DNA of 64,000 bases from an uncultured Methanoregula sp. (GTDB lineage Archaea > Halobacteriota > Methanomicrobia > Methanomicrobiales > Methanospirillaceae). This document shows, piece by piece, positions 45,268-54,883 of this stretch. Position 1 is the first letter of the stretch, and the number at the start of each line of letters is the position of its first letter. The translations under genes were made by a program, and so were the position numbers. The stretch spans positions 806,001 through 870,000 of the forward strand of contig NZ_OY759744.1 of the NCBI RefSeq assembly GCF_963662735.1. The letters run 5' to 3'. Below the pieces are notes generated by a model, which was not told where the DNA came from, did not search any database, and was given only the letters and a program-made list of their open reading frames with translations.

Positions 45268-46902
45268 ATGTATCCCGACCGGGCAATGTTTCAGCGGATG
45301 GTCCAGGATGAACCGAACCTCTCCGGAGCCGGCAAAGAGACCCTTCTGGCCCTGTATGACGGGCCGCTCAGGCTCCGGCAGATCATGGATATTCTCAAAG
45401 CACCGGAAAGTTCCGTAGCCAGCGGTGCGTCAAAAGAGAAGGATATTTCCGAATCCGCGCTCAGGAAACGACTCGACATCCTGATCTCCCGCGGGATCAT
45501 CACCCGGGCAGGGAGCGAGCGGACGAATCCCTATTACTGCATCTGCCGCCCGTGGATCTTCAGCCAGTACATCCTTACCAAGTGCCGGGACCGGCCCCGG
45601 GGCGGGCTTCTCGATCTCACGATCCTCCTCCATGAGCTCTCGCATATGTCAGCGGAGTCGGATGTCACACCTCTTCACCCGAGGTATATCTCCGCAATGG
45701 GAGAGCGGACCGAACGGAGTCACCAGATCGGGGCGGCCTACAAGACATTCCAGAAGCTGCTCGGCAACCAGGGTGCGATCGGCGAATACCTCGAAGGGAT
45801 TTACGAGGATATTTACGACGGGAGAGTCCCCGAAAGCGATATCGACGGCCTCATTGCCCGGGACTTCCTGCGGTTCGTTGCAACGGCCCCGACGGAAGAG
45901 CGGGAAGTCCGGTTCTTCTTCTGGTATGCCGACTTTTTCCACATCCTCAACCGGTACCAGGATGCGTACGATGCGTTCATGATGGGTGTGGACCTGGCAG
46001 GGCGGGAGGGCATTTCCCTTCCCCCCATCCTTGCGGATGCCCGGATCGCAAAAGGGGATCTCCTGCTCAGTCTCAATGACCCGGCCGGGGCAAAAGAGGC
46101 ATTCCTGGAGATTTCCGGCAACCGGGAGACCGGTCCGTTTACGAAGGCAAAGAGTCTGTTTGGCGCCGGTGAAGTGGAGTTGTTATGCGGGGATATCCGG
46201 CCGCCGTACGCATCTGCCCGGTTTAGCCAGGCCCGGGATCTCTGCGATAAAGCGGATGCGGCCCGGGTGGACCCGGACGTACAGGAGCTCAGGGCGGATA
46301 TCCTGCGGAGGACGGGAACGATCCACCGGGTTTCCGGGCGGCTGGATGAGGCGGAGGCCTGTTACGCGGAAGCGGATGCGATCTACCAGGGCGATTCGGT
46401 CCGCGGGATGGTCTGGCTGCTGCCGGAACGGGCGGAACTCCTGCGGGCCCGCGCTTTCTCGTCTCCTGCACCTGCCGCCGAGGGCTACCTCGCGAATGCT
46501 GCTGCTCTGTACGAAGAGGGCCGGGCAGTATCCCAGCGGATCCGGAATATCAACTGGTATGCCCATGGCCTGATCGGGGAGTGCGAACTTGCCCGGGTGG
46601 CATACCAGAAGTGCAATAAGCCGCTTCCCCGGGATCTGGATACGAAATACGCAAACGCGTTCGAGATCTACTGCCAGATCTCCTCGCACTGGGGCATTGT
46701 CCAGACATTCATCTCAGAGGCCCTGCTCTACCATACGTCAGCCGAGGCATTCCCGGACCGGTATGCCATCACAGCGGACAAACTCGGGCAGGCCGAGCAG
46801 TTCAGCAGGGACCTCGGGCTGAAGACCGAGCTCGCCCTGATCCAGCGGATCAAGTCCCGCCGGGATCCGGAACCCGAGCTCCACCCCCTCACGTTCCTGT
46901 GA
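45268..46902 (+). CDS. winged-helix and helical-repeat protein, probable regulator
   Basis: A 544-residue protein. Residues about 20-85 look like a winged-helix DNA-binding domain (KETLLALYDGPLRLRQIMDIL, ALRKRLDILISRGIITRAG). The rest, about 200-540, is helical with tetratricopeptide-like pairs (ILNRYQDAYDAFMMG, AKGDLLLSLNDPAGAKEAFLEI, SGRLDEAEACYAEADAIY, AAALYEEGRAVSQRI). This architecture fits a repressor or activator sensing a protein or small ligand through the repeats. No operon partner is seen, and a TATA-like element about 30 nt upstream suggests leaderless translation. Confidence 0.75.
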   Translation: MYPDRAMFQRMVQDEPNLSGAGKETLLALYDGPLRLRQIMDILKAPESSVASGASKEKDISESALRKRLDILISRGIITRAGSERTNPYYCICRPWIFSQYILTKCRDRPRGGLLDLTILLHELSHMSAESDVTPLHPRYISAMGERTERSHQIGAAYKTFQKLLGNQGAIGEYLEGIYEDIYDGRVPESDIDGLIARDFLRFVATAPTEEREVRFFFWYADFFHILNRYQDAYDAFMMGVDLAGREGISLPPILADARIAKGDLLLSLNDPAGAKEAFLEISGNRETGPFTKAKSLFGAGEVELLCGDIRPPYASARFSQARDLCDKADAARVDPDVQELRADILRRTGTIHRVSGRLDEAEACYAEADAIYQGDSVRGMVWLLPERAELLRARAFSSPAPAAEGYLANAAALYEEGRAVSQRIRNINWYAHGLIGECELARVAYQKCNKPLPRDLDTKYANAFEIYCQISSHWGIVQTFISEALLYHTSAEAFPDRYAITADKLGQAEQFSRDLGLKTELALIQRIKSRRDPEPELHPLTFL

Positions 46903-46986
46903 GGGGCGGGAGCCAGGTGACTTTTTCCATCACTTTCACGGCGCTGATCCCGGGTATATATCCCCCTTTTACGGGAACATATTATC

Positions 46987-47283
46987 ATGGCAAAGAAGAT
47001 CGAGACGGTCTGCGGGTATTCCTGCAGCGGGTGCGACCATCACGAAAAAGAGTGCCCGGGATGCGAAGCCACAAAGGGCAAGCCGTTCTGGACGGCGTAT
47101 GTCGGCGCGGATGCCTGCCCTGTTTATGCATGCTGTACCACGGAGCGGAAGCTTCCGCACTGCGGGAAATGCCCCGATTTGATGTGCGAGCGGTTCACCC
47201 GGTTTAAGGATCCGGATGTGAGCGACGAGCAGGTTAAGGCGGGGCTTGCGGAGATGGAGCGGGAACTGAGGGGCAGGAAGTAG
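46987..47283 (+). CDS. DUF3795 Cys-rich protein
   Basis: A 98-residue protein with nine Cys in a pattern typical of DUF3795: CGYSCSGCDHHEKECPGC, then CPVYACC and CGKCPDLMC. It probably binds zinc or an Fe-S cluster; the function is unknown. Common as a free-standing gene in methanogens. Confidence 0.85.
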   Translation: MAKKIETVCGYSCSGCDHHEKECPGCEATKGKPFWTAYVGADACPVYACCTTERKLPHCGKCPDLMCERFTRFKDPDVSDEQVKAGLAEMERELRGRK

Positions 47284-47344
47284 CCGGCAATTTTCCAAAG
47301 TGCTTCCGACAATATATATCACGAATTATTGTTAACGGATAATT

Positions 47345-48478
47345 GTGGACTTCAAAAAAGGATTACCGGTACTCTTAATCAGCCTCCTGTTTTTTATGGT
47401 TTTTTCATCGGGCTGCGCATCTAATCCCGCCCCGTCAGATATGCCTTTTTCACAGGAAACTGCTGCAAATCAAAGCTTATCATCCGTTGACCGCGTTATT
47501 GCAATCTCTGCAGGAGATACTCACAGCCTTGCTCTCCTGGAGAATGGCACAGTTGCTGCATGGGGTTCCAATTCCAGCGGCCAGTGCGGCATTCCATCGA
47601 ATCTCACCAACGTGACGGGAATAGCTGCGGGCGGCGAATTCAGTGTAGCCATAAAAAACGATGGTTCCGTTGTTGCATGGGGATGCAGGTGGGAGCCGCA
47701 GCCCATGGAACGGCACCAGTCGACAACTCCCGTCACGTGCGATGAGTCCTGTCCATGTCATGTCCCTGCAAACCTCACCCATGTGAAAACAGTGTCCGCG
47801 AGTAGCACCCATGTCCTTGCCCTCAAAGAAGATGGAACTGTCGTGGCATGGGGCAGAAATTATTCCGGCGAATGCAATGTTCCCGTAGGGCTCAAAAATG
47901 TGACCGCAATATCTGCAGGAGATACGCACAGTCTCGCACTCAAAGACGATGGTTCTGTTGTTGCATGGGGGAGATATACCGGGCGGATCCCCGTGGGTTT
48001 CCGGAACTGTTCCGGTATCGCGGCGGGCACCTGGCACAGCCTGCTCCTGAAAGATGACGGAACCCTTGATACATTCAGAGGGACATCGGGATTTGACTCA
48101 TCCTTCCCGCTCTATCATCCGTCTCTCTCGAATGTTACCGCCATTTCTGCAGGTCCGTACTTCTATCTCGCGCTGCTCGGGAACGGAAGCGTTATCGCTT
48201 GGTCGGGCGAGAAGAATGGCCTGTCGCAACGTCTGGACACGGCAGGGAAAAATCTCACCAGAGTTACGGCGATATCTGCAGGGAGGATGTACAGCCTTGC
48301 CCTCAAAAATGATGGGACGGTAGTGGCATGGGGCGATTGCGGAAGAGACGGCAGTTGTGAAGTTCCCCGTTCATTCAGGAGCATAATAGTGTCGTCTCAG
48401 CCAGCAGCGGATATTGAAAATCTGGAGAACGTAACGGTCACAACCGCTCAGGTAATCCCCACAGAGCGCAGCGGATGA
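47345..48478 (+). CDS. RCC1-like repeat lipoprotein
   Basis: A 377-residue secreted lipoprotein: signal with lipobox FSSGCAS (Cys about 24), then six to seven RCC1/BNR-type repeats with the unit (V)AISAGDTHSLALxxxGTVxAWG, predicting a beta-propeller on the cell surface. Start is GTG at 47345. Repeats contain many N-x-S/T sites, possible N-glycosylation targets in archaea. The binding partner is unknown. The palindrome array follows directly downstream. Confidence 0.83.
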   Translation: MDFKKGLPVLLISLLFFMVFSSGCASNPAPSDMPFSQETAANQSLSSVDRVIAISAGDTHSLALLENGTVAAWGSNSSGQCGIPSNLTNVTGIAAGGEFSVAIKNDGSVVAWGCRWEPQPMERHQSTTPVTCDESCPCHVPANLTHVKTVSASSTHVLALKEDGTVVAWGRNYSGECNVPVGLKNVTAISAGDTHSLALKDDGSVVAWGRYTGRIPVGFRNCSGIAAGTWHSLLLKDDGTLDTFRGTSGFDSSFPLYHPSLSNVTAISAGPYFYLALLGNGSVIAWSGEKNGLSQRLDTAGKNLTRVTAISAGRMYSLALKNDGTVVAWGDCGRDGSCEVPRSFRSIIVSSQPAADIENLENVTVTTAQVIPTERSG

Positions 48479-48517
48479 GTTCAATGTCGGACTTTCCTGC
48501 CGGGTTCGGTAACAATA

Positions 48518-48857
48518 TTTCAATCAAGATCCGGTTGATCTGCTGAGCATTTTCAATCGCGATCCTGATCGCGATGAAAATTTTCAAATCAAAGCTTGAT
48601 GAAAAAATTTCAATCAAAGTCTGCTTAAAATTTTTCAATCAAGGTTTGATTGCAAAAAGTTAACCAGGTTTGCACAAATCATTCAGGACGGAAGCATGAT
48701 CCAAAAGCCCGATTTTCAATCAAGGTCTGCTTAAAAATTTTCAATCAGGGTTTGATTGAAAAATAAAAATCAAAGTCCGGTTGAAAAATGAAAATCAAGG
48801 TTTGATTGATCAGCAAGCGGTTTTCAAACGCGATCGTGATCGCGATTGAAATTTTTT
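48518..48857. repeat. array of about ten imperfect palindromes upstream of asnB
   Basis: About ten units resemble ttttcaatcaaggtttgatt followed by gaaaa, occupying 48518-48652 and 48712-48857 with a 60-nt interruption. Clear dyads: 48556-48575 (atcgcgatc-ct-gatcgcgat), 48588-48600, 48636-48652 (caatcaa-ggt-ttgattg), 48739-48761 (tttcaatca/tgattgaaa), 48793-48807 and 48822-48851 (15-bp arms with one mismatch around cgcgatc-gt-gatcgcg). Two units replace the TCAA core by CGCGATC, one near each end. Very AT-rich against a GC-rich background. No spacer regularity as in CRISPR. Confidence 0.75.
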
Positions 48858-48908
48858 GAGCAGGGGGTGGCAAAAACATGTGCCGAATGCAGCGATTCCC
48901 CCTCACAT

Positions 48909-48917
48909 CCTTTTAAA
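48909..48917 (+). promoter_or_regulatory. TATA-like element of asnB (leaderless)
   Basis: ccttttaaa lies about 28 nt before the asnB ATG at 48942, giving a leaderless transcript. The palindrome array ends about 50 nt upstream of this element, a suitable place for regulator binding. Confidence 0.45.
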
Positions 48918-48941
48918 CCACCGGTACCTACCTTTACCATA

Positions 48942-50801
48942 ATGTGCGGTATTGCAGGTCAGTTCTGCCTTGACGGCAATATGCCGGACAACATGCTCTT
49001 AAAAGCCATGTCCGGCCGGCTCACCCACCGGGGGCCGGACGGGGAAGGAACCCACATACGGGGCAATGCTGGTCTTGTCCACCGCAGGCTTGCCATCATC
49101 GATCTTTCGGAAGAGGGGCTTCAGCCGATGACCAACGAAGACGACACACTCTGGCTCGTCTTCAACGGCGAGATCTACAACTATCTTGAGCTCCGGCAGG
49201 AACTGATCGCGAAGGGGCATACGTTTCACTCGCACTCCGATACGGAGGTGATCCTGCATGCTTACGAGGAATGGGGAGACAACTGCCTCGCGAAGTTCAA
49301 CGGGATGTGGGCGTTTGCCCTCTATGATGAAAAGGCGGGAAAACTCTTCTGCGCCCGGGACCGGTTCGGGATCAAGCCGTTCTACTATACGCTGGCAGGA
49401 GGATCCTTTCTCTTTGCCTCGGAAATCAAGGCCCTGCTTGCCCATCCTGCCGTCGGGGTAAAACCGAACGCACCGGTACTCGGGACCTTTCTTGCATGGG
49501 GGGTGCAGGACCACTCCGGGGAGACCATGTTTGAGGGGATCTCCCAGCTTGAACCCGCCCATGCCCTGAACGTGACCGCCGGAGGCGTTCAGGCACCATT
49601 CCGGTACTGGGAAGTTACGGTGAACGATACCATCCGGTCCGATGTGCCGGATGAGACGGTTGCGGCACAAACCCTTGCACTGCTCGAAGACGCGACCCGG
49701 ATCCACCTCCGGAGCGATGTTGCCATCGGCACCTGTCTCTCGGGCGGGATCGATTCCTCCACCCTTACCGTTCTCATCACCCAGTTGATCCGCAAAGAAT
49801 CACCCGCAAGCGTGGGTGAACAGCAGAAGACATTCTCCGTGGTGTTCTCCGACAAACGGTTCGACGAAAGCCGGTATATCGACGAGATCGTCTCGGCAAC
49901 CGGTGTCGACGCCCACCGGACCGTGCCATCCCCCGGGGAGCTCTGGAACGATATCGACCGGCTCGTGTACATGCAGGACGAGCCGTTTGGATCGCTCTCG
50001 ATTTATGCCCAGTACTGTGTTATGCGGCTTGCACAACAGAACGTGAAAGTCGTGCTGGACGGGCAGGGTGCGGACGAACTCCTCGGGGGCTATCTCGCGT
50101 ACCAGGGCAGCTACATCCGCGGTCTTCTCCGGGCATTTCACTGGGGGACCGCCCTGGGTGAGGGAATCGGCAGCATCCGGCATCATGGCGGTTTTTTCCG
50201 TTCATCCCTGCACCAGCTCTTCGTGCGCAAAGGGCGCAGGAAGCTGCTCACCTGCCCGGGTCCGGCAGTGGACCGGTACGGGGGAAGCCTGTCGGTTGTT
50301 CTGCACCGGGAGCTTGCCGGTACCAACCTTCCCGCACTCCTGCATTACGAGGACCGGAACGCGATGGCGTTCTCCATCGAGTCCCGGGTGCCGTACCTCG
50401 ATGTAAGGTTCGTTGAGTTTGTTGCCTCGCTCCCGCTGAACCAGAAGATACGAGGCGGGATAACGAAGATCGCGCTGCGCAATGCCATCCGGGGCATTGT
50501 CCCGGAAGCTATCCGGTGCCGGATGGACAAGATGGGGTTTGTCACACCGGAAGAAGTCTGGATGAAAGAAGATCTCCGCCCCTTCGTGCTTGAACTCCTC
50601 TCGTCCGGGGAGTTCGCGGGGCGTACCCTGTGGAATGCTGACGAAGTGATCCAAAATTATCTCGCGTTCCTCGAAGGAAAGGCCGCGTACTCTCCTGAGA
50701 TCTGGCGAATCGTCTGCACGGAACTCTGGCTGAGAAAATTCTTTGACCACCGGGACCTGGCAGCCGTGTCAACAGGTGCGGCATCACCAATGGTTACTTA
50801 A
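48942..50801 (+). CDS. asnB: asparagine synthase (glutamine-hydrolysing)
   Basis: A 619-residue enzyme with an N-terminal Ntn glutaminase domain and a C-terminal synthetase domain. The ATG at 48942 is fixed by chemistry: it yields MCGIAGQF, so Cys2 is the free nucleophile after Met removal; the open frame to 48846 would bury it. Other motifs are RLAIIDLSEEGLQP, FNGEIYN, SDTEVILHAYEEWG, the ATP pyrophosphatase loop SGGIDSSTL and the AsnB-typical QGADELLGGY. It precedes manC, and asnB genes often lie in polysaccharide clusters, where they may amidate sugars. Confidence 0.94.
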   Translation: MCGIAGQFCLDGNMPDNMLLKAMSGRLTHRGPDGEGTHIRGNAGLVHRRLAIIDLSEEGLQPMTNEDDTLWLVFNGEIYNYLELRQELIAKGHTFHSHSDTEVILHAYEEWGDNCLAKFNGMWAFALYDEKAGKLFCARDRFGIKPFYYTLAGGSFLFASEIKALLAHPAVGVKPNAPVLGTFLAWGVQDHSGETMFEGISQLEPAHALNVTAGGVQAPFRYWEVTVNDTIRSDVPDETVAAQTLALLEDATRIHLRSDVAIGTCLSGGIDSSTLTVLITQLIRKESPASVGEQQKTFSVVFSDKRFDESRYIDEIVSATGVDAHRTVPSPGELWNDIDRLVYMQDEPFGSLSIYAQYCVMRLAQQNVKVVLDGQGADELLGGYLAYQGSYIRGLLRAFHWGTALGEGIGSIRHHGGFFRSSLHQLFVRKGRRKLLTCPGPAVDRYGGSLSVVLHRELAGTNLPALLHYEDRNAMAFSIESRVPYLDVRFVEFVASLPLNQKIRGGITKIALRNAIRGIVPEAIRCRMDKMGFVTPEEVWMKEDLRPFVLELLSSGEFAGRTLWNADEVIQNYLAFLEGKAAYSPEIWRIVCTELWLRKFFDHRDLAAVSTGAASPMVT

Positions 50802-50874
50802 TCATCACTCTACAGATAATGTTCAGGAAAAGCAGGTATACAGGTTTCCCTCCGGGGAATCATGCAGGTGTCCT

Positions 50875-52224
50875 ATGAAATCGATCATTCTTGCCGGCGG
50901 CGTGGGGACCAGGCTCTGGCCGCTCTCCCGGGAATACTATCCCAAGCAGTTCATCCAGTTCCAAGGAAATTCCCTTTTCCAGAATACCTACGGGCGGGCA
51001 GTCCGTCTCTCGGATCCCGAAGAAATTTACGTGGTAACCAATGAGATCCACCAGTATCTTGTCCGCAACCAGATCGAAGAGCTCGGGTACACACTTCCGG
51101 AAAAAAACCTGCTTATCGAACCCGTTGGCAAAAATACCCTTCCCGCGATTGCCTGGGCAATGCAGCACATCCGAATAAAAGACCCGTCAGGAACTGCTGT
51201 CGTGTTCCCGAGCGATCACATCCTGGGAGATGCGGCACTCGATCAGATCAGGAGTGCCGAGTCCCTCGCAGGTAACCACCTGGTTACGTTCGGTATCCGG
51301 CCTACGTCACCCCACACGGGATACGGGTACATCAAACCCGGTAAACCGCTGCCGGTGGGAAACCTTGTCAGGGAGTTTAAGGAGAAGCCCGATGAAACAA
51401 CCGCACAGGAATACATGCGGAAGGGATACCTCTGGAACAGCGGCATATTCCTCTTGTCGGTCAAGTGCTTCTTTGAAGAACTGAAGCGATACCAGCCGGA
51501 GTTATCCGGTGCGTTTTCAAAGAACCTGGACCCGGATTATGCCCGTCTCCCGTCCATCTCTATCGACTACGGGCTGCTGGAACACTCGAAACGGGTCGCG
51601 GTTGTCTCCCTTGATGCGGAATGGAGTGACCTTGGGACGTTCAAGGCCCTCTATGACATTGAACCGCACGATGCCGAGGGAAATGTCGGGGATGCCGATT
51701 ATCTCCTGGCACAGAATAATTTTGTGCGTGCTGCCGGGAAGCATGTCGGGCTTATCGGTGTCAGTAACCTTGTAGTAGTTGACACACCTGATGCCCTTCT
51801 CATCTGCGACAACCAGCACACGGAGCAGGTAAAAGACCTGGTTGGCCGGTATAACAGGAACAATGACCCGGTAACCCGGTTCCACCGGCAGGTCCACCGC
51901 CCGTGGGGTTCGTACACGGTACTTGATGATACACCAACCTACAAGATCAAGAGGGTTACCGTCAAACCGGGGGAACGACTCTCCCTGCAGCTTCACCACC
52001 ACCGGAGCGAGCACTGGGTGGTAGTACGGGGCACGGCAGAAGTCGAACTCAACGGGGAGACGCACCTGCTCCGGAAAGGCGAGAGCACGTTCGTGCACAG
52101 CGGGATGCGGCACCGGCTGAAAAACCCGGGCGTTATCCCGCTGGAAGTCATCGAGGTGCAGCTGGGCGAGTACCTGGAAGAAGACGACATCGTGCGGTTC
52201 GACGACCAGTACGGGCGCACGTAA
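50875..52224 (+). CDS. manC: mannose-1-phosphate guanylyltransferase / mannose-6-phosphate isomerase
   Basis: A 449-residue bifunctional enzyme making GDP-mannose for glycans. The nucleotidyltransferase domain has ILAGGVGTRLWPLSR and the lysine-containing FKEKPDE, with VFPSDHIL as the metal segment. The C-terminal cupin (type II PMI) begins near residue 340 (RPWGSYTVLD, LHHHRSEHWVVV). I choose the ATG at 50875, preceded by aggtg 5 nt upstream. The frame open to 50743 overlaps asnB but has no similarity. asnB-manC form a likely pair. Confidence 0.94.
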   Translation: MKSIILAGGVGTRLWPLSREYYPKQFIQFQGNSLFQNTYGRAVRLSDPEEIYVVTNEIHQYLVRNQIEELGYTLPEKNLLIEPVGKNTLPAIAWAMQHIRIKDPSGTAVVFPSDHILGDAALDQIRSAESLAGNHLVTFGIRPTSPHTGYGYIKPGKPLPVGNLVREFKEKPDETTAQEYMRKGYLWNSGIFLLSVKCFFEELKRYQPELSGAFSKNLDPDYARLPSISIDYGLLEHSKRVAVVSLDAEWSDLGTFKALYDIEPHDAEGNVGDADYLLAQNNFVRAAGKHVGLIGVSNLVVVDTPDALLICDNQHTEQVKDLVGRYNRNNDPVTRFHRQVHRPWGSYTVLDDTPTYKIKRVTVKPGERLSLQLHHHRSEHWVVVRGTAEVELNGETHLLRKGESTFVHSGMRHRLKNPGVIPLEVIEVQLGEYLEEDDIVRFDDQYGRT

Positions 52225-52284
52225 TCGCCCCGTTTCCCGGTTTATCACCGTAACATTGCAGCCAGTGATACCTGCCGGATATAC

Positions 52285-54123
52285 CTAATCTTTTTTCGAT
52301 CTGCTGAATTTCTTTAAGGGTTTCCCGTCACCGTGCCCGCCGGCAACAAGGCACCGGGCACCCCGGCCGATCAGGTCTTTTCTTCCGGCCAGGACGAGCC
52401 CTTCGGCAACAAGCCCGCGGTTGGCAGGATCGCGGTAATGCAGGAGAGCACGCTGGATCTTCTTCTCATTGCCTTTTGGCACATGGACCGGCTGCAGGGT
52501 AAACGGGTCAAGACCGGTATAATACATGCAGGTCGAGATGCTCATGGGCGTTGGCGTAAAGTCCTGGACCTGTTCCGTGTAGAGCTGGTTATCACGGATA
52601 TACTCCGCCAGGGTCACCATATCGGCAATGGTACAGCCGGGATGCCCCGACATGAAATAGGGGACCAGGTACTGTTTCCTGGGTTTGTCCTTCTGGAGAG
52701 CCAGAAACCTGGTGCGGAACCGGTCGAAAACTTCCCGTCCCGGCTTGTTCATGACCCGGGTGACCCCCGGTGCGATGTGCTCAGGGGCTACCTTGAGATG
52801 CCCGGAGATATGGTGGTCGCAGATCTGCTGCAGGTACCCGCTCTGGTCAGCAAGTACCAGGTCAAACCGGATCCCCGAACCGATGAACACTTTCTTTACC
52901 CCGGGAATGGCCAGCACGTTCTGAAGGAGCCGGCACTGGGGTTCGTGGCTGGTATCGAGTGTTTTACACGCAGGACCGCACTTCTTCTCTCCGCAGGCAC
53001 CCTGTTTTGCCCACAGGGCGCAGCTCATGCTGTACATATTCGCCGTCGGGCCGCCAACATCCTGGACAATGCCCCGGAATTCAGGCATCATTGCCATCCG
53101 GGTCACTTCCCGGATAATGGAGCCTTCGCTCCTGCTCTGGATGATCCTTCCCTGGTGATGGGTGAGGGCACAGAACGAACATCCCCCGAAACATCCCCGG
53201 TGGCTGGTGATCGAGAACTGGACCGAGGCAAGGGCCGGGACAGGCCGGTCATACGAAGGGTGGGCCAGGCGGGTATAGGGCAGCTCGTACACCCGGTCCA
53301 GCTCAGCCGTTGTCAGGGGCAGTGCCGGCGGGTTCTGGATTGCAACCGTCTTTGGATGCGGCTGGGCTACGGTTTTTCCCCGCAGGGGATCCTGTTCTGC
53401 AGAGTGCAGGGCAAATGCACGGGCATATGCTTCCTTATCCTGCGACACCGTGGTGAAATCCGGCAGGGTCACTATCTCCGGGTGAGGGGTATCCCGCCAC
53501 TCCGCGATCTCCATCGTGTATGCAGTACCCTTGATATCCCGCAGCGACCGGACCGGCTCCCCCGCCGCAAGACGGGCCGCGATCTCCACCATCTGCCGCT
53601 CACCCATGCCAAAGACAAGGAGATCCGCAGGAGCATCCGCAAGAATGGACTGCCGTACCCGGTCCTGCCAGTAATCGTAATGGGCGAACCTGCGCAGGCT
53701 CGCCTCGATCCCTCCGATCACGATCGGGATGCCAGGGAACAGCTCGTGAACCTTGTTGGTGTACACGATCGTGGCCCGGTCCGGTCGTTTCAGGACACCA
53801 CCGGGGGAATAGACATCCTCGCTGCGCCGTTTCAGGTTCGGGGTGTAATTGTTCACCATCGAGTCGACATTGCCGGCAGATATGCCAAAGAAGAGACGGG
53901 GGGCGCCAAGAGCGGTGAAATCGCCGGGCTTTTTCCAGTCGGGCTGGGCAATGATACCAACTGAAAAACCCGCATCATGGAGCACCCTCCCGATGAGAGC
54001 GGTTCCAAAAGACGGGTGATCCACGTAGGCATCGCCGCTGACAAGGATGATATCGAACTGCCGTATTCCCAGCTTCTCTCCTTCCTGCAATGACATGGGG
54101 AGGAAGCGGGGCCGGGGGATCAT
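52285..54123 (-). CDS. YgiQ-family radical SAM protein
   Basis: A 612-residue protein with the radical SAM cluster motif CFGGCSFC (C-x3-C-x2-C) at about residue 315 in SITSHRGCFGGCSFCALTHHQGR, a B12-binding-like N-terminal region (LVSGDAYVDHPSFG, IGRVLHDAGFSVGIIAQP) and further Cys in CGEKKCGPACKTLD. The YgiQ family is widespread in bacteria and archaea and uncharacterised; the N-terminus suggests a cobalamin-related radical SAM enzyme. The ATG at 54123 is used; MSLQEGEK at 54096 is an alternative. Confidence 0.88.
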   Translation of the reverse strand: MIPRPRFLPMSLQEGEKLGIRQFDIILVSGDAYVDHPSFGTALIGRVLHDAGFSVGIIAQPDWKKPGDFTALGAPRLFFGISAGNVDSMVNNYTPNLKRRSEDVYSPGGVLKRPDRATIVYTNKVHELFPGIPIVIGGIEASLRRFAHYDYWQDRVRQSILADAPADLLVFGMGERQMVEIAARLAAGEPVRSLRDIKGTAYTMEIAEWRDTPHPEIVTLPDFTTVSQDKEAYARAFALHSAEQDPLRGKTVAQPHPKTVAIQNPPALPLTTAELDRVYELPYTRLAHPSYDRPVPALASVQFSITSHRGCFGGCSFCALTHHQGRIIQSRSEGSIIREVTRMAMMPEFRGIVQDVGGPTANMYSMSCALWAKQGACGEKKCGPACKTLDTSHEPQCRLLQNVLAIPGVKKVFIGSGIRFDLVLADQSGYLQQICDHHISGHLKVAPEHIAPGVTRVMNKPGREVFDRFRTRFLALQKDKPRKQYLVPYFMSGHPGCTIADMVTLAEYIRDNQLYTEQVQDFTPTPMSISTCMYYTGLDPFTLQPVHVPKGNEKKIQRALLHYRDPANRGLVAEGLVLAGRKDLIGRGARCLVAGGHGDGKPLKKFSRSKKD

Positions 54124-54151
54124 AAGTCAGGAATGAATGTGCTGTTGGTGA

Positions 54152-54739
54152 TCACGAAGACGGGCGCCGGGTGAGATCGCGGATGATATCCGCGAGGCCT
54201 CCGGGCAGCTCGCTCGTCTCTTCTATCTTATCGGGTTTTGGAGAGGATCCTTTCGTTTCAGCGGGTTTTCCACTCTCCCGTTTTTCTGTTCCGGATGCTC
54301 CTTTCCCGAGAACAGGAAGGTGGAGCTGGGTCTTCTTGTCAAATTCCCTTCTTGCGGTAAGACCGGTGAACTCCATCACTACCGCTTCGACAATAAGATA
54401 GGTGACGGCTTCCTCCCGTAGGCACCCGGTGAGGGCGTGACCTGAACGGCCAACCGAGGCATGGTAGTGGATATGCGGGCCGCCTTCGCCGGTATAAATG
54501 GTGCCCACGCCGAAGACTTCCCAGCCTCCCTCGAACAGGACAAAATGGGGAACTGCAGGAATAACCGGTTCCTCAGGGCCGGTCACCATTCTCCCGTTCA
54601 TAAGTGCACCAAGGAAGATGATTGACCCGGCATGAACGCCTTTATCCCGGATGAAACGGTGCAGGGACTCGAGCATGTCCTCCCCGTCATCGATCCTCAC
54701 CATAAAGATCCTGCCGAGCTGCCCTTCCGTGTATTGCAT
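54152..54739 (-). CDS. PPC-domain (DUF296) protein
   Basis: A 195-residue protein. Residues 1-140 are a PPC/DUF296 domain (FMVRIDDGEDMLESLHRFI, GSIIFLGALMNGRMV, with His-rich EGGPHIHYHASVG, a likely metal site). In plants this domain is joined to AT-hooks, and bacterial/archaeal forms form trimers. The C-terminal 50 residues are a polar Ser/Lys/Glu tail. The function in archaea is unknown; DNA binding is possible but not evident here. Confidence 0.82.
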   Translation of the reverse strand: MQYTEGQLGRIFMVRIDDGEDMLESLHRFIRDKGVHAGSIIFLGALMNGRMVTGPEEPVIPAVPHFVLFEGGWEVFGVGTIYTGEGGPHIHYHASVGRSGHALTGCLREEAVTYLIVEAVVMEFTGLTARREFDKKTQLHLPVLGKGASGTEKRESGKPAETKGSSPKPDKIEETSELPGGLADIIRDLTRRPSS

Positions 54740-54883
54740 AATAGGGGAATTCCTTTCTGGTATTCAATATGGTTTGTGGGGGTTTATATCTCCTGTGACC
54801 GTTTCCGGGCTGGAATTGCACGGGTTTCCGGAACGGACCGGCGGGCCGTACAATAAGACGGAACCCGGGGAGGGGGGGAGATC

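Noticed and set aside
44955..45311. forward open frame of 118 codons before the winged-helix protein gene
   Set aside because: It runs into the start of the next gene in another frame and shows no domain.
48518..48857. CRISPR array at the palindrome cluster
   Set aside because: Units vary in sequence and spacing, there are no unique spacers of equal length, and no cas genes are near.
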